The notes below the pieces were generated by a model. It had not been told where the DNA came from and ran no database searches. It saw nothing but the letters and a program-made list of their open reading frames with translations. A program made the position numbers and the translations under genes. Shown here one piece after another: positions 23,400 to 35,310 of a DNA stretch of 64,000 nucleotides. This stretch comes from Progne subis subis (taxonomy: Eukaryota > Chordata > Aves > Passeriformes > Hirundinidae): contig JAKJHU010001081.1 in the NCBI GenBank assembly GCA_022316685.1, positions 1 to 64,000 on the forward strand. The letters run 5' to 3'. Positions within the stretch are counted from its first letter, which is position 1. Every line of letters starts with the position of its first letter.

Positions 23400-23417
23400 T
23401 CCCGGGTTTCAGCACCA
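23400..23417 (-). promoter_or_regulatory. Primer binding site, tRNA-Phe-like
   Basis: On the minus strand it reads tggtgctgaaacccggga, three bases from the LTR. It differs by one base from the complement of the vertebrate tRNA-Phe 3' end (which has gccgaaac). Sites of this kind define the ERV-F group. Confidence 0.75.
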
Positions 23418-23420
23418 GAT

Positions 23421-24127
23421 TGTTATAAATGAAGCTCTATATGTCTAATTTAATAAGCAACAAAGTTGAATTTAGCAGCAATGCAATTTTATTTAAGTAG
23501 CATTTTATAATCAAACATATACAAAAATTTGGCAGTCATTAATTAAAGATAAGTAATGTTCGGATAAAGCATAAGCAAAAACGACCGGGTACAGAGGGGG
23601 GCTTCTCACCCTACCTCATGTACAAAACAAAGTAATCCAACTTATATACTGTATGCTAATACATATTCATTAATATTTCTGTAAATCTCCTATTTTCAAT
23701 TTGTAAAATCTGTCACTATACTACATAGCACATGCTCCACTTGTTGTTAGGGGTCTTTGGCTTTTTGGTGGTCTTCTTCAGAGATGAATCATCTTCCTCT
23801 CGTCCTATGAATAACCTTACTGGTTGCGCGTGCGCTCTAATTTTGTTATATAACTAAGCATTATGTTCCAAAAAGTAATTATTTCATGGATCAAACCACC
23901 ACCCAAACTCCCTACCTTGGAATAGTCCCAACTTTGTCCATCTCAAGGCCAGTTCTATCCTAAGACATCCTGTATCCCATCACATCTGCAAAGGGCCCAT
24001 CTCCCTACCTTGGAGTAGTCCCAGCTTTGGCCAATCCAGCTTTGAAACTCTTGCTTATCTCAAACTGCATCCTGTATCTTATTTTTCTCATGTAGCATCT
24101 GCCAAGGGGCCCATCTGCTTTGTAACA
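23421..24127 (-). repeat. Class I 5' LTR
   Basis: Bounded on the plus strand by tgttataaatg and gctttgtaaca, 707 bp, with terminal inverted repeats TGTTA/TAACA. No second copy exists in the window. Confidence 0.75.
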
Positions 24128-24384
24128 ATCACATCTACTTTTTCCTTTACACTTTATAAAAATTTTCTAAATATATATATTTAAAATATTGATAGATTAC
24201 AATTAGCATGAATATTTTCATTTAGTACATTTATAGATTGATATCAGCAATGTCCATTGATATTGATCCTCAGCACATTAAATGCATCTAAATAGATATG
24301 AAAATCAAGACCCTTCAGCTGATGACAAATCAGACTTTGTCCCCACCCCTCCCCACCATTTCTCATCCAACCCTGGCACTCCTA

Positions 24385-24700
24385 TGGATCAGACAGTGTG
24401 GCCAGCAGGAGCAGGGCAGTGATTCTTCCCCTGTGCTCGGCACTGGTTGGGCAGCACCTCGTGTGCTGTGTCCAGTTCTGGGCCCCAATTTAAAAGACAT
24501 GGAGGGGCTGGAGGTGTCCAGAGAAGACAACAAGCTGGTGAGGGGTCTGGAACACAAGTCCTGTGAGGAGGGCTGAGGGAGGGGGTTGTTTATCCTGGAG
24601 AAGAGGAGGCTCAGGGGAGACAAGGCAGTGTCAGGGCACAGGTTGGACTTGATGATGTCCAAGGTCTTTCCAACCTTGCTGATTCTGTGATTCTCTGAAA
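24385..24700 (+). mobile_element. CR1 LINE 3' end
   Basis: Reads tgtggccagcaggagcaggg, cactggttgggcagcacctcg, gaagacaacaagctggtgag and tttatcctggagaagaggag, then ends with the short terminal repeat gattctgtgattctctg. All are typical of avian CR1 in the sense orientation. An internal part near 24620 is missing. No coding capacity. Confidence 0.85.
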
Positions 24701-24704
24701 CCAC

Positions 24705-24965
24705 CCTTGCAGCAGTTGCAGGATGAGCCCTGGGCCTCCTCTCCAGAAGGTCCAGCAGCCCAGGTCCCTCAGCTTCTCCTCACAGCCCCAAAGCCCATCC
24801 TGTCAGTCCTGCAGAGCCTCTGCAGCTCCTCCTCCTTGCCCAGAACAGGGAGCCCCACAGCCAGACACAGCAGCCCAGATGTGCCCCCTGGCCTGTGGTG
24901 CCTCTGGCAAGGGAGCAGCACGAGGCACTGCAGGAGCTGCAGACAATTCCTGAAGCACTTGGAGG
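24705..24965 (-). mobile_element. Possible second CR1-like fragment, antisense
   Basis: Phrases such as ccctcagcttctcctcacag resemble the antisense of CR1 3' sequence. The match is weaker than for 24385-24700 and the ends are unclear. Confidence 0.35.
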
Positions 24966-26215
24966 ATGATCCTGCTCCCAAGGGATGTTCCCATGGTGCC
25001 AGGTCAGGAACTGAAATGGGGAGTGGGCCAGAGAGGAAAGGCAACAAGGGATGGGCTGGCAAGGGAACAGGGGTGGGCAATAGGAAGAATTTGTAGCAGG
25101 AAGAGTAAAGAAAGCCAAGGTGAAGCAAAGGAAATGCTGAGGGCAGTTTGGGGGTGGCTGCCAGGCAACCCTGGCTCTGAGCAACATCTGCAGTGGCACA
25201 GGAAACTCACAGCTCATGGGAACAAACTTTCTGGATGACTTCAGAGGCCACCACAAACCTGAGTGGTTTCCCTGCTGTCCCCCAGCCCTTCCTGGCCCCA
25301 GGGGATGATGGCATTTGTGCTCACTCAGGTTCATCTCCCCACACCAACACCATGGGGGTGCTCACGCCTGCTCTGGGCAGTGCAAACAGGGGCTCCTGAG
25401 CCAGTGCTGCCGTGTCTGTGCCTGCAAGGATGCGGCACCTGTGTGAGCTGGGGGAGAGGCCAGGGCTGCAGAGGGGGGATGTTGTTGGCAGGTGCATGAG
25501 GACGCTCTGGGACGCTGCCCTGGGGTGTCCAGCGCAGTGGGGATGGATCAGCCCCTGCTCTGCTGCTCCTTCCCATCTCCCCCAGGGACCTTGCAGAGCC
25601 CCAGCCATGCTGTTTGCCCCCAGCCTGCCCACGGCCACCCTGGGGCTGCTCACGGGGCTTTTCTCTGCTGAGCATTGGCCTGGGCGTGTTCTGGAGAGAG
25701 CCTGGGCAAGGAGCCTGGAGCCCCCAGGCCCTGCCCTGAGGCGTCAGCGCTGCCCCAGCAGTGCCCATGGCCTGTCCCTGCTGCAGCCCCGGCACTGCCA
25801 CCCCCAGCACTGTGCCCGGCCCCGAGAGCACTCAGGCCCTACAGCAACAGCAGGGCCAGGAGGGCAGCGGGGCAGGGGCACGGGAGCAGCACTGGCAACA
25901 CCAAGTGCTGCTGCTCCTGGGCACAGCTGCTGTGCCAGCACTGATCTGCCCCAGCTCTGCACACAGACATTGCTGCTGCAGCTGCAGAGAAGGGAACAAA
26001 AGGGAGATCTGTGCAGAAAACATTGCTGTGAGATCCTTTAGAACCACCAAGAGCTCAGCCCTCATTGATACAGTCTGTGGCCACAGGAAAGGTGGAGAAA
26101 AATAAAATGAGAAAAAAGCACAAATGATGATGTATCATTTTGGACAAGATTAAAAAAGTTAATCAAATGTAAAGAACCTCCAAAATGAAATCTACAAGTA
26201 GTATCAAGATGTCTT
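24966..26215. other. Intergenic GC-rich DNA, no gene seen
   Basis: Several long overlapping frames on both strands (up to 209 codons on plus, 184 on minus) lie over the same GC-rich bases and share no protein feature. No splice-bounded exon stands out. Confidence 0.55.
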
Positions 26216-27174
26216 TTATTCCAAGTGATTTGCAGAAATTGGCCAGCGTTTAATGTCCTGACACCATCCAGTCATCAGTCTCCACACTGCAGCCTTGAGC
26301 TCCTGGTTCCTCAGGCTGTAGATGAGGGGGTTCAGGGCTGGAGGCACCACCGAGTACAGAAATGACAGGGCCAGATCCAGGGATGGGAGGAGAGGGAGGG
26401 GGGCTTCAGGTAGGCAAAAAAGCCACTGCTGATAAACAGAGATACCACAGCCAGGTGAGGGAGGCAGGTGGAAAAGGCTTTGTGCTGTCCCTGCTCAGAG
26501 GGGATCCTCAGCACAGCCCTGAGATCTGCACATAGGAGAAAACAATGAACACAAAACAACCAAATGCTAAACTGACACTAACAGCGAGAAGCCCAAGTTC
26601 CCTGAGGCTGGAGTGTGAGCAGGTGAGCTTGAGGATGTGTGGGATTTCACAGAAGAACTGGCCCAAGGCATTGCCATGGCACAGGGGCAGGGAAAATGTA
26701 TTGGCCGTGTGCATGAGAGCATTGAGAAAGGCACTGGCCCAGGCAGCTGCTGCCATGTGGGCACAAGCTCTGCTGCCCAGGAGGGTCCCGTAGTGCAGGG
26801 GTTTGCAGATGGACACGTAGCGGTCATAGCACATGATGGTCAGGAGGAAATACTCTCCAAAAAGAAGAAAAATAGAAAAACCTGAGCAGCACATCCAGCA
26901 TAGGAGATGTTCTGGTGTCCCAGAGGGAATTGTGCATGGCTTTGGGGACAGTGGTGAGGATGGAGCCCAGGTCGGTGAGGGCCAGGTTGAGCAGGAAGAA
27001 GAACATGGGCGTGTGCAGGAGGTGGCCGCAGGCTACGGCGCTGATGATGAGGCCGTTGGCCAGGAGGGCAGCCAGGGAGATGCCCAGGAAGAGGCAGAAG
27101 TGCAGGAGCTGCAGCTGCCGCGTGTCTGCCAATGCCAGCAGGAGGAAGTGGCTGATGGAGCTGCTGTTGGACAT
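26216..27174 (-). pseudogene. Olfactory receptor (OR14-like), broken
   Basis: A single-exon seven-transmembrane odorant receptor of the kind expanded in birds. ATG is at 27174 and the stop at 26218-26216, so the original length was about 315-320 residues. Hallmarks in order: a start rich in Ser (MSNSSSISHFLLLAL), TM2 LHTPMFFFLLNLAL, the end of TM3 with MCYDRYVSICKPLHY, a long second loop with conserved Cys, [13 protein letters not shown] before TM6, and [12 protein letters not shown] in TM7. Frameshifts near 26890, 26515 and 26410 put these in different frames. In the intact state it would sit in the plasma membrane of olfactory neurons and signal through G proteins. The subfamily is judged from overall wording. 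Confidence 0.9.
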
Positions 27175-28689
27175 TTGCTGAGAATGGACATGGAGATCTG
27201 AAAAAAAAGGAATCATGAAATGGTTCAGTTTGTAGAGGACTTTCAATATCCCAGCACAGCTTGGTGGCACTTTCCCCCACTGCCTGCCCAGGGCTCTGCT
27301 GCCTGGAGCTGTCCCTGCCTGCAGCTGCTTCCCTGTGCCCAGGGCTGGGCCCTGCCAGTGCTGCCAGAGCCCAGCCCAGCCCTGGGGGCTCAGCTCTGCC
27401 CTGCAGAGCCCTCCCAGCTCAGGCACTGCCCAGGGGCAGCTCTGGCTCTGCAGCTCTGATGGCAACCTCAGAGCAACCCTGAGGAGGCTGGAAAAGTGAC
27501 ACTGATGGTGCCTGCAAGGGACCCTCTGCTGATTTCTGTCACTGCCTGGTTTATTAAGATCTGAGAGAAAATTGTTTTATTTTTCTCAACCTGAACTGAA
27601 GATGAATATCTATGTGCAATTACCCCTTCAGGCAACACAGAGCAGTAGATGAAAGAAGCAGGATTTTTAATTTCATGTAGACCCTGTCTGTCTGTGCTCC
27701 CTGCATAATCTCCTTGGAAATGTTCTGGAGCTAAATGTCATGCTGGGAGCAGTCCTGAACAATGCAGCATCCTCACCTCACAAGAAGAACATTTCCACTC
27801 CTTACCACCTGTCTCCTTCCTCCCAGATCTTGTCCCCCAGTGCTGGAGCAGCTCCCAGGGCTGGCTGAGAGCTGTCCCTGGCAGGCAGCAGAGTCCCTGG
27901 CCCAGCACAGCGCCCTGGGCTGCAGGACCCTGCTCTGCAGGACAGCCCTGGGCACCCCTGGCTGCTCTCCACAAGAGAAAATCAGAGAATGTACTCACAG
28001 AGTCTGTAGGCATTGGGATATTGCAGCTTTAGGAGATCCCTGCAGGAGCTGCAGCTGCCTTGTCCTGCAGCCAGAGGTTCCTGTGTCAAGGGCTGGGAGT
28101 GATTCTCCCGCAGTCACTTCTCAGCTCCTTCCCAGCCCTGAGTGATTGAAGCTCTCTGTGCCTGTGTGCTGTGCCCGGGGTGGCTGCAGGCAGTGCCCCA
28201 GCCCTGCTGGGCTGGGAGAAGAGTTGCTCATCAAGAGCAATGTGCTTTTAAGCTCCTCTTGGTTGCTAGGAGCTGCCTCTGTGCCAGGAGCCCAGCCCAG
28301 CTCAGCAGCACAGACACAGCACAAGGACTTTAATGACCCTCAGGGCTTTGTGCTGAGGCACCTGAACATCAGTCCCTGAGAGGGAGCTGAAGAAACCTCT
28401 CAAGAATTCCAAGTCAGAATCCAACTCCAAAGTTTCTTGAAGTTTTAATGGGTCCCACTGAGGGACAGGACAGAGAAAGTGTCCCCAGGCCCCAGGCAGA
28501 GCAGAGAACTGGAGGCAGTGATGACAGGTGGGGACAAAGAGAAGCCAAGTTGGTGTCCTGGGGCACAGCAGCCTCTGTGCCACCAAGGGCTGTGAGGAGA
28601 CACCTTGTCCTGAGGCCCTGGGGCCTCCTGGCACAGCCCCAGCAAGGCTGGGCACTGTCAGCCCCTTGTGCTGCTCTCAGCATCCCCCT
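27175..28689. other. Upstream region of the OR pseudogene, no gene seen
   Basis: GC-rich with overlapping chance frames. A possible 5' exon of the receptor gene cannot be recognised. The word aatgggtcccactgaggga near 28447 resembles a motif in the following tandem repeat. Confidence 0.5.
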
Positions 28690-29420
28690 CACATGCCAGT
28701 GGCCTCAAGGATGTGCTGGAAGGAGTCCCTGGGGAGCCTTGGTCAGCAATGGCCCTGGGGGGCTCCTGAATGCTCCCAGGGACTGCAGGTTTTTCAAAGG
28801 ACTTTGGGTTTGCTTTTGCCTTGGAGTCTATGAGAGGTTTGTACAATCATGGCTCCCATTATCTGCTTAATTAGTCCCTTGAGAGGCTTTGTGGGTAATG
28901 ACACTCAGTGGGGCTCATCAATACTTCAAGGAACTTCAGGTTTTTAAAGGTACTTGGTATTTCCCTTTTAAACCTGACTCTGTGAGAGACTCTGCAATCA
29001 TGGCCCCAATTATCTACTTTAATAAATCCCTTGGGATTCTTTGTCAGTAAAAACAGTGGGGCTCATTAGTGCTTGGGTAGTCAAGGTATCGGAGAACTTT
29101 TTGGCACAAAACTGTGTCAAAAAAGAGTCTGAGAGGTTTGTGCAATCATGGCCCCAATTATCTGCTTTAATTAGTCCCTTGAGATTCTTGGCTAGTAACA
29201 ACATTCAGTGGGACTCATTAATGCTTCAAGGTACTCAGGATTAATTTAAGTACTTCTTTTTGCCACTGAGTCTCTGAGAGGTTTTTGTGCAATTCTGGCC
29301 TCCAATTCTCTCCTTCATGGACTCCATGAAGAGCCTGTGTTGGGGATGGACCTCTGTGGGACCCATTGATGCATTGAGACACTTTGGGTTTTTCTTCTGA
29401 CTTTCACTCCTGGAAAGGTT
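28690..29420 (+). repeat. Diverged tandem repeat, about 145-bp period
   Basis: Four to five units, best seen at about 28830, 28985, 29125 and 29270. Each has gagaggtttgtgcaatcatg, ccccaattatctgctttaat and cagtgggactcattaatgctt, in that order, with 70-90 percent likeness by eye. The first and last units are the most diverged. Not CRISPR: the whole unit repeats, without unique spacers. Confidence 0.8.
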
Positions 29421-29504
29421 TGTGCAATCTCCTCTCAGCCCTGAGGTTCCAGGGCTCAGCACCGAATGCACCATGGGACTCATCAGGATCAACCAAATCT
29501 GACA

Positions 29505-30050
29505 AACCATGGCTCTGCCTTGAGTTCCCCGTGGTCTGGTGCAGTTTATTAGGAAGTTTCCTGCTGCAGTTATGGAGAAATATTTAAGAGCTTCTAAGTA
29601 ATATGTAATTCTGTTTTAAAGGGTGTATTTAATTTCTGTTCTCATTACACAAGAGGTGATTGCAGCATTCTTGGTTGATACTGATCCAAGGTCTCCCAAT
29701 GAGATCTGGCCTGCTCAGAGAAGCTGTGCCTTGAGGTCTGACCCAGTGTGGACAACCTTGCTCCACATTCCCCAACCCCATCCTCTCCCTCACCTGGGAC
29801 CTGCTTTCCTTGGAGACCTGGCTGCACTTAGCAAAGAGGATTTTCTTCATTTCTTTTTGAAGCAATCTAAAACTCCTGAGTTTCCCCAGTGAAAACAGAA
29901 ACCCTCCTCAAGTGTGTGCCAAGCCCAAGGTGCCACCAAGAGCACTGCAGCCCTGCCCTGGGCCAGGAGTGAGGGTGGATCATCATCCCAACCTGCCCTG
30001 GGCCATTGCAAGGGGCTGTGGCCATGGACACTGCACTGACCCCACTGCTG
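29505..30050 (+). repeat. Diverged duplicate flank, copy B
   Basis: Aligns with 935-1345 (about 80 percent) and then 2264-2370 (near identical). The LTR-like repeat present between these in copy A is missing here: gtgccaccaag is joined straight to agcactgcagccctgccc. Confidence 0.75.
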
Positions 30051-30139
30051 GCTTTGGATCCCTCATCCCTTCAAGTTTCCTTGGAAAGCCCCAAGGACCC
30101 ATTTCTGCAGCCAGGTTCCATGGCCAGGGGGGATGTGGG

Positions 30140-30240
30140 GGGCTGCAGGTGGTCAATGCCCCATCCCTGGAAACATTCAAGTCCAGCTGGGACAGGGCTC
30201 TGAACAACCTGATGTGGTGAAAGATGTCCCTGCTCATCCC
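30140..30240 (+). mobile_element. CR1 LINE 3' fragment
   Basis: Same wording as 2790-2905 (ccccatccctggaaacattc, ctgaacaacctgatgtgg), shorter at the 3' side. Confidence 0.7.
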
Positions 30241-31423
30241 AGGCCTGGACAAGAGGCCTGAGTGAGGCCTGAACAGCAGGCCCTGAGCCAAAGGTGACCT
30301 CTGCATCAACCTTCAACCAAAGGTTATCTTTGTATCTGCTCATTAGTGAAATATGCATGGTCATTAGCACTGTGACAGATGTATCCACTCATTAGTGAGA
30401 CATGTATTGACCTTTCTGTGTTTAGAAGCCAGACAAGGCCATGAAATCTGACATCTGGCCTTGTTTGGGGCTGGATGGTCAAAGTCACCTCCCTTGGTTC
30501 CTCCTTGGGCCCTGGCCAGGCTTTGGGAGGGACCCAAGAGGAGGATGAAACCAGCTGTTCCTGCCCTAGAAGTGCTGTCAGTTGGTTTATTCAGCACTAT
30601 CAGAGCTGGGCCCTCTCCCAGCCAGGTTGGAGCCTCACCTGTGGCTGGAGGCACCTGCAGCAATTCCCAGTGTCCGGGAGTGGCTCTGCAGTCCTTGGCT
30701 GGGACAGCTTCCCCCAGCTGATGTGTGCATGTGGGTGATGGGAAAGTCTGAGGGGACTGGTGATGGATCTTTCTCAATCCCTGCAGGCAATCTTTGGTAG
30801 TGATGGTTGGGTGCATTGCTGAGCTGCTCCTTTTGTGCTCCTTTGCTGCTTTGAACTGCAGTAAATGACACTGATTCCTTCAGGTGGTGTTTGTGTCTTT
30901 GGTGCTGACCCTGCCCACTGGTAAAACAACACTGGCAGAGTCTGGCCAGATCACACCAAAATGTCACTTTTTAAATGTAAATGTGAGGAACCAATCATCT
31001 GAAATTCGTGGATAGAAGTCTTTCCTAGATCTTGCTGGCTCTGGAGTGGCTGAGGTCAGAGCACCATGAGAGCAGTGGAGCAGTTGATTAAAAGAGGCTG
31101 AACTGCTGGATGTGTTAAAATGTATCCAAAAGTTGCATATGGAAAAAGGCAAAGAACTTGTGGTTTGGGAAGATGAGGATGGATTTTAACAGCACATTGG
31201 AAACAGCACCACAGAAGGAAGAATTGGTTTTGGAATGCTCCCACATGGAGTGAGAAAGAAGGTTTAAATCTGCTGCTCAGGTTTCTTTGTGCAAGTGAAA
31301 TATAGTATTATAGTTATTATTAGTAGTAGTTATTTCAAAATATACTGTGATTTTTTTTTTTTTCAATTTAATTAAAAATCAATAATGTGAAATAATGCTG
31401 ATTTTTTAGCTTTGGCTTCTATC
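30241..31423. other. Intergenic DNA, no gene seen
   Basis: No domain, splice-bounded exon or repeat family recognised. Frames of up to 150 codons occur on both strands without motif. Confidence 0.5.
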
Positions 31424-32728
31424 ATGGGTTGGCACAGTTTTGTTTTCTGGTTATAGGGAAATGTGAAATGTTTTTCCCTGCCATCACCCTGGTTTTGTGG
31501 GGGGAGGACAGGGACCCATCAGAAAGCTGGCCGGGATATTGGCAGCTAAGTTGACCAATGGGAAATGTCGATGTGACTTTGGAGGGGACATTTTAAACTC
31601 ATCTGCTGCTGATCGGTCTCTCTCTCGCTTTGGAATCAGCCATGAGGTAACATCGTGGGCGGTGGGCAGGCCCAGGCCGGGCCCCTGAGAGCTGCTGCCC
31701 ACATGGGAGCAGCCTGGGTTGAGCCCTTTCACAGCTCTGTGGTAGCTCTGAACTGGGCCGGCCTGGATGAGACCGAGGGGTGGAAAAAAGGACATCTGCC
31801 AGCTTCCTCCATCAGCACAGCTTTGCATTTTCTACAGCTCATGCAGCCTGGCGCTTGCACGTGGCCCTTGCAACCTCGGGCGGATTTAACCCTTTCCTAG
31901 CAACATGGAGCTTTTAAAGCACAACTCCTCCTTGAGAGAAAGAAATCAGAGGGTACATAGAACAGACACTGAATGAAGTCAGTTAGATTAGAAGTGAAAG
32001 AATTAATGATATTGGAATAGGATTGATGAAGTGGACATTTTTAACCGACTTCTCTAGGGTAAACCATGGAGAAATGGACTGTTCTTTGCAGCATCTTAGT
32101 GTGTTGGGGAGAATGCTATTCTAATCAAATTGAGGACTGATGTAATTGAAATTTATTTGGGAACTTTAAAGCCCCACTCCTGGGTTAAAAGGAGGTCTCA
32201 GCCTTTGAGACAAAGATGATTTTAGATTAGAAGAATATTTAAATAGTACCCCAGATGCACTGAGAGGCCTTGCTGATAGAACATCACAGTCTGTGAAAAC
32301 TCTGGGGACAGCAGATGTGTGACATTGGAGCACTGGACTATTTTGTCTTGGCAAACATCTTCATAAAAAATCTTAGAGAGACTCTTCTCCAAAAAGTAAT
32401 GAGTAATTATGTCTAAATAGTGAAATGACTGAAAATCTCAAGTTGTGTCTTTCTATGTTGTTCAATAAGAAAGTTAATAGTTTTTAAGAGAGAGAAGTGT
32501 TTTTAAAGTGTCATTCTGTTTTAGATTAAGTTTTCTTTTTCTCAACTTTTTTTTTTTCTTTTAGTGTGTGTTAATAAAACTTTTTTTTATTATTCATTTT
32601 TTAAGCTTAAGCTTTGTTTGGGTGTTTTTTTTTTTTTTTTTCCCTAATCTCTCCCCTCCAGAAAAGAATAAATACTAAAAGCCCTACATTAATTGGTGTT
32701 TCTGCCTGGTTTTATTAAATTAAAAATT
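31424..32728 (+). mobile_element. Possible LTR-like insertion, AT-rich 3' half
   Basis: Starts tgggttggcacag and ends aaaaattaca, next to the left edge of duplication copy B. It is absent from the equivalent place in copy A. The 3' half has T-rich runs and AATAAA signals (near 32568 and 32668), as in an LTR, but 1.3 kb is long for one. No internal genes, no clear target-site repeat. Low certainty about its nature. Confidence 0.35.
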
Positions 32729-32914
32729 ACACCTGTCATGGCAATTATCATGGAAACCCAGCTGATTGGAAATGCAATGGTGGACAAAGGTTTTAGTGGG
32801 CCTGTCACAATAGGACAAAGGGTGGTGGTTTTAAACTAAAGGAAGGGAGGTTCAGATAAGGGGAGATAAGGAGGAAATTTTTGATGATGAGGTTGGTGAT
32901 ACACCAGGACAGGT

Positions 32915-33030
32915 TCCCAGGGAGGTGCTCAATGCCCCATCCCTGGAAACATCCAAGTCCAGCTGGGACAGGGCTCTGAACAACCTGATCTGGTGAAAGA
33001 TGTCCCTGCTCATGGCAGGGGTTTGGATGA
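32915..33030 (+). mobile_element. CR1 LINE 3' fragment (duplicate)
   Basis: Partner of 2790-2905 inside the duplication, nearly identical. Confidence 0.75.
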
Positions 33031-34410
33031 GATGAGCACTGCAGAGCTCTTCCCATCCAAAGCATTCCAGGATTGCATGGGGAGAAGGGGCTGCTCACTG
33101 GACTCCATCCACTGCCTTGACTCCTCCTTGTCTCTGCTGGAGCCCACATGCAGCAGCCAAAGCCAGCCCCTTCTCTGGCCTTTCCCTGCCCTGCCCCAGG
33201 GGCTGACAGAGCCAGGCTGGCACAGGTGACCTTTAGGCTTTGCAGGGCTCAGGCACAGCGGCTGGGACAGAGTCAGGGCTGAGGTCACACTCTGTGGGCT
33301 GGGGCAGAGCCCAGCCAGAAATGAGCCCTGGAGCAGCAGCTCTGCAGTGGTGGCCACCAGGCCGCCTTGCCAAGGGAGGCTTCTGGCCATGGCCTGGAAG
33401 CAGCTGCTGCTGCCAAGGTGCCTTTGGTGCCTCAGGCTCTCCCTGGCACAGCTCCCAGCACGGCACTCTGCACTTGTGCCCGAGGCCTTCACTGTCTTGG
33501 GGCTGGCCTGGGGCTTTTCCTGCAGTGGGATCTGCCCTGGTCCTGGCACAGGAAAGGCAGTTCCTGCTGGAGCAGGAGGCTCTGCCTGCAATGGGCTCAA
33601 ACAACTCCAGCCAGGCCCTGTTTACTTCAAAATTGCTTCCTAGAGCACTATATTCTATAATTTTTATAGCTTCTATACTGTGGAGCAAATAACTCTTTTT
33701 AATATACTCTGTGATGTGAATAAATCTTTCTGTCTAAACCTGATCAGAATCAATCATAGCTGTATTTATAGAAATATGTCTGGTAGTCCATAGTTAATCC
33801 TGTAGGACAAATTACAAATTGCACACAGTGCAATCCCACCTGTCCAATCTTTTACACATAAACGTTTGGCAAAAAAACTGCACAACTACATGTATCATTA
33901 GGCATGACACTGTAGATTCTCACATTAACACTTGCATAATTATATATGATATTTCTCAACATATAAAGCTTTTTTTTCTTTGTTTGCTTCTTTAAAGCTC
34001 AAGAAATGTAATGAAATACTCTTCTAAAAATGCAGAGACTGCTGTGTCCCTAAGCAAGCCATTATTTGCTTGCTCACAATCTTTTTTCCCTATCTTTTAG
34101 AGTCACCGATGCATTAATTGCTTATCCAAACTTGAAACAGTTCATGAGCCACTCTGAAGCAAAATAAATATTAATGAGGCAATTTCAATGGAATTCATGT
34201 CCTCTGCCTCTTAAAGCTGAAAGACTGTATTTTTTACAGGTCAGAATTAAGTCTTGATAACTAATAAATGGGAAAATGTGAAATATACTGAGCAGATCAC
34301 CATGTTGCAAGGGATCATTGCTTTTTAGTCCTATTTGACCAAATTAGTGATCAAAGAGAGGAAGGACTGGTCAATTCTAACAGAGAAAGTAGGTGAAAGA
34401 GATGTCGACA
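33031..34410. other. Intergenic DNA inside duplication, no gene seen
   Basis: Partner of 2906-4259. The GC-rich frames persist because the two copies are young, not because they are protein-constrained. Confidence 0.55.
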
Positions 34411-34910
34411 TGTGCTGGCTTGAAAGCAAAACCAACGAAATACTCCAAGTCAGAAAAAAACAATTTAATAGGAGGTGAAAATAAAAGGTAAAATAAAATA
34501 AATGCAATAGTAGAAAAGATCACTGAGAATCAGAATACAACCTGATTCCCTGTGGTGGTGGTAGCAGTCCAGATGAAGTGGTCTGGTTGAAGCAGTGTTC
34601 CCACAGAAAGGTCTGGTAACTCTTGTCCTCTGGGAATCCAGTGGGTAAGGCTGCCTGTGCTGTCCCAAATCCCAGATTCTATCCAGGTGGGAATGCTTGG
34701 CTCCTCCCCCTGGGCACAGCATCTCACAATGGCTGATATCATTTTATCAGTCTTGCAATGGGCCTTGATTGCCCATTGAACAGAGATAGCTCCTGGAGGG
34801 AGTTATCTATGAGTCATGCAGCAGGGCATTGATGGGCCATTAACAGAAGATAGTCTGGAGGGAGGGGGCAAGGGAAACACTGCCCAACCTAGCTTCAACA
34901 GCTCATGTAG
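34411..34910 (-). mobile_element. LTR-like repeat, antisense (duplicate)
   Basis: Partner of 4260-4745, beginning tgtgctggcttgaaagc. A few short indels. Confidence 0.6.
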
Positions 34911-35111
34911 ATGGTGATAGAATACATACTTTGGGCACATCTTACACTGTAACCTAGGACAAGATAGAAATAATATATCCTTACCTGCTAAAAATCATTC
35001 TAATTTCTGTATCTACAATTTTGTTAAGATTGTCAGGTACAACTTTTCATATTTAGCGCCAGTTATATCCCACCAGTTAATCAAGTCTAATTATAAAACC
35101 TACCAGTAATT

Positions 35112-35310
35112 GTTAGCCACTCTTATTAGAATAAACCTTACCCTAGTAAAGCAATTAATAAAGCATGAAGATTTGAACAAAATTGTAAAAGAAATTCAAG
35201 AGAACAGACAAAAAACTGTAGTAGCTGTCCAAGATGATACAAAAGAAAAAGGAGAGTTCTACAAAAAGTAAAGCAAGACACAAGCCACAACTCTTGTTGG
35301 ATGCACTCTT
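35112..35310 (+). pseudogene. Coiled-coil-like frame, broken duplicate
   Basis: Partner of 4957-5172. A 2-base loss in the run aaaagaaaaaggag (aaaagaaataagg in copy A) shifts the frame about two thirds through. Confidence 0.4.

Larger units (their letters stand above)
17019..24127 (-). mobile_element. Gammaretrovirus-like provirus with tRNA-Phe primer site, truncated
   Basis: Minus-strand order: 5' LTR (24127-23421), primer site (23417-23400), leader, gag, protease, RT, RNase H, a trace of integrase, then Cys/Trp-rich small frames. Nothing recognisable as env and no second LTR is found; the ERVL LTR abuts at 17018. RNase H and protease resemble those of the plus-strand provirus at 52975-63490, so both belong to one broad class I group. 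The right flank is atcaca; no target-site repeat can be tested because the left end is lost. Confidence 0.85.

Noticed and set aside
23400..23417. tRNA gene
   Set aside because: Only the 3' 18 bases of a tRNA are mirrored, next to an LTR, so it is a primer site and not a tRNA gene.
22811..23428. 205-codon plus-strand frame next to an LTR
   Set aside because: Antisense to the leader of the minus-strand provirus, pyrimidine-rich, no domain.
24705..24953. Coding exon in the GC-rich segment
   Set aside because: The wording resembles an antisense CR1 fragment and no frame has a domain.
28690..29420. CRISPR-like array
   Set aside because: The repeated unit has no unique spacers, and the genome is animal. 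It is a plain tandem repeat.
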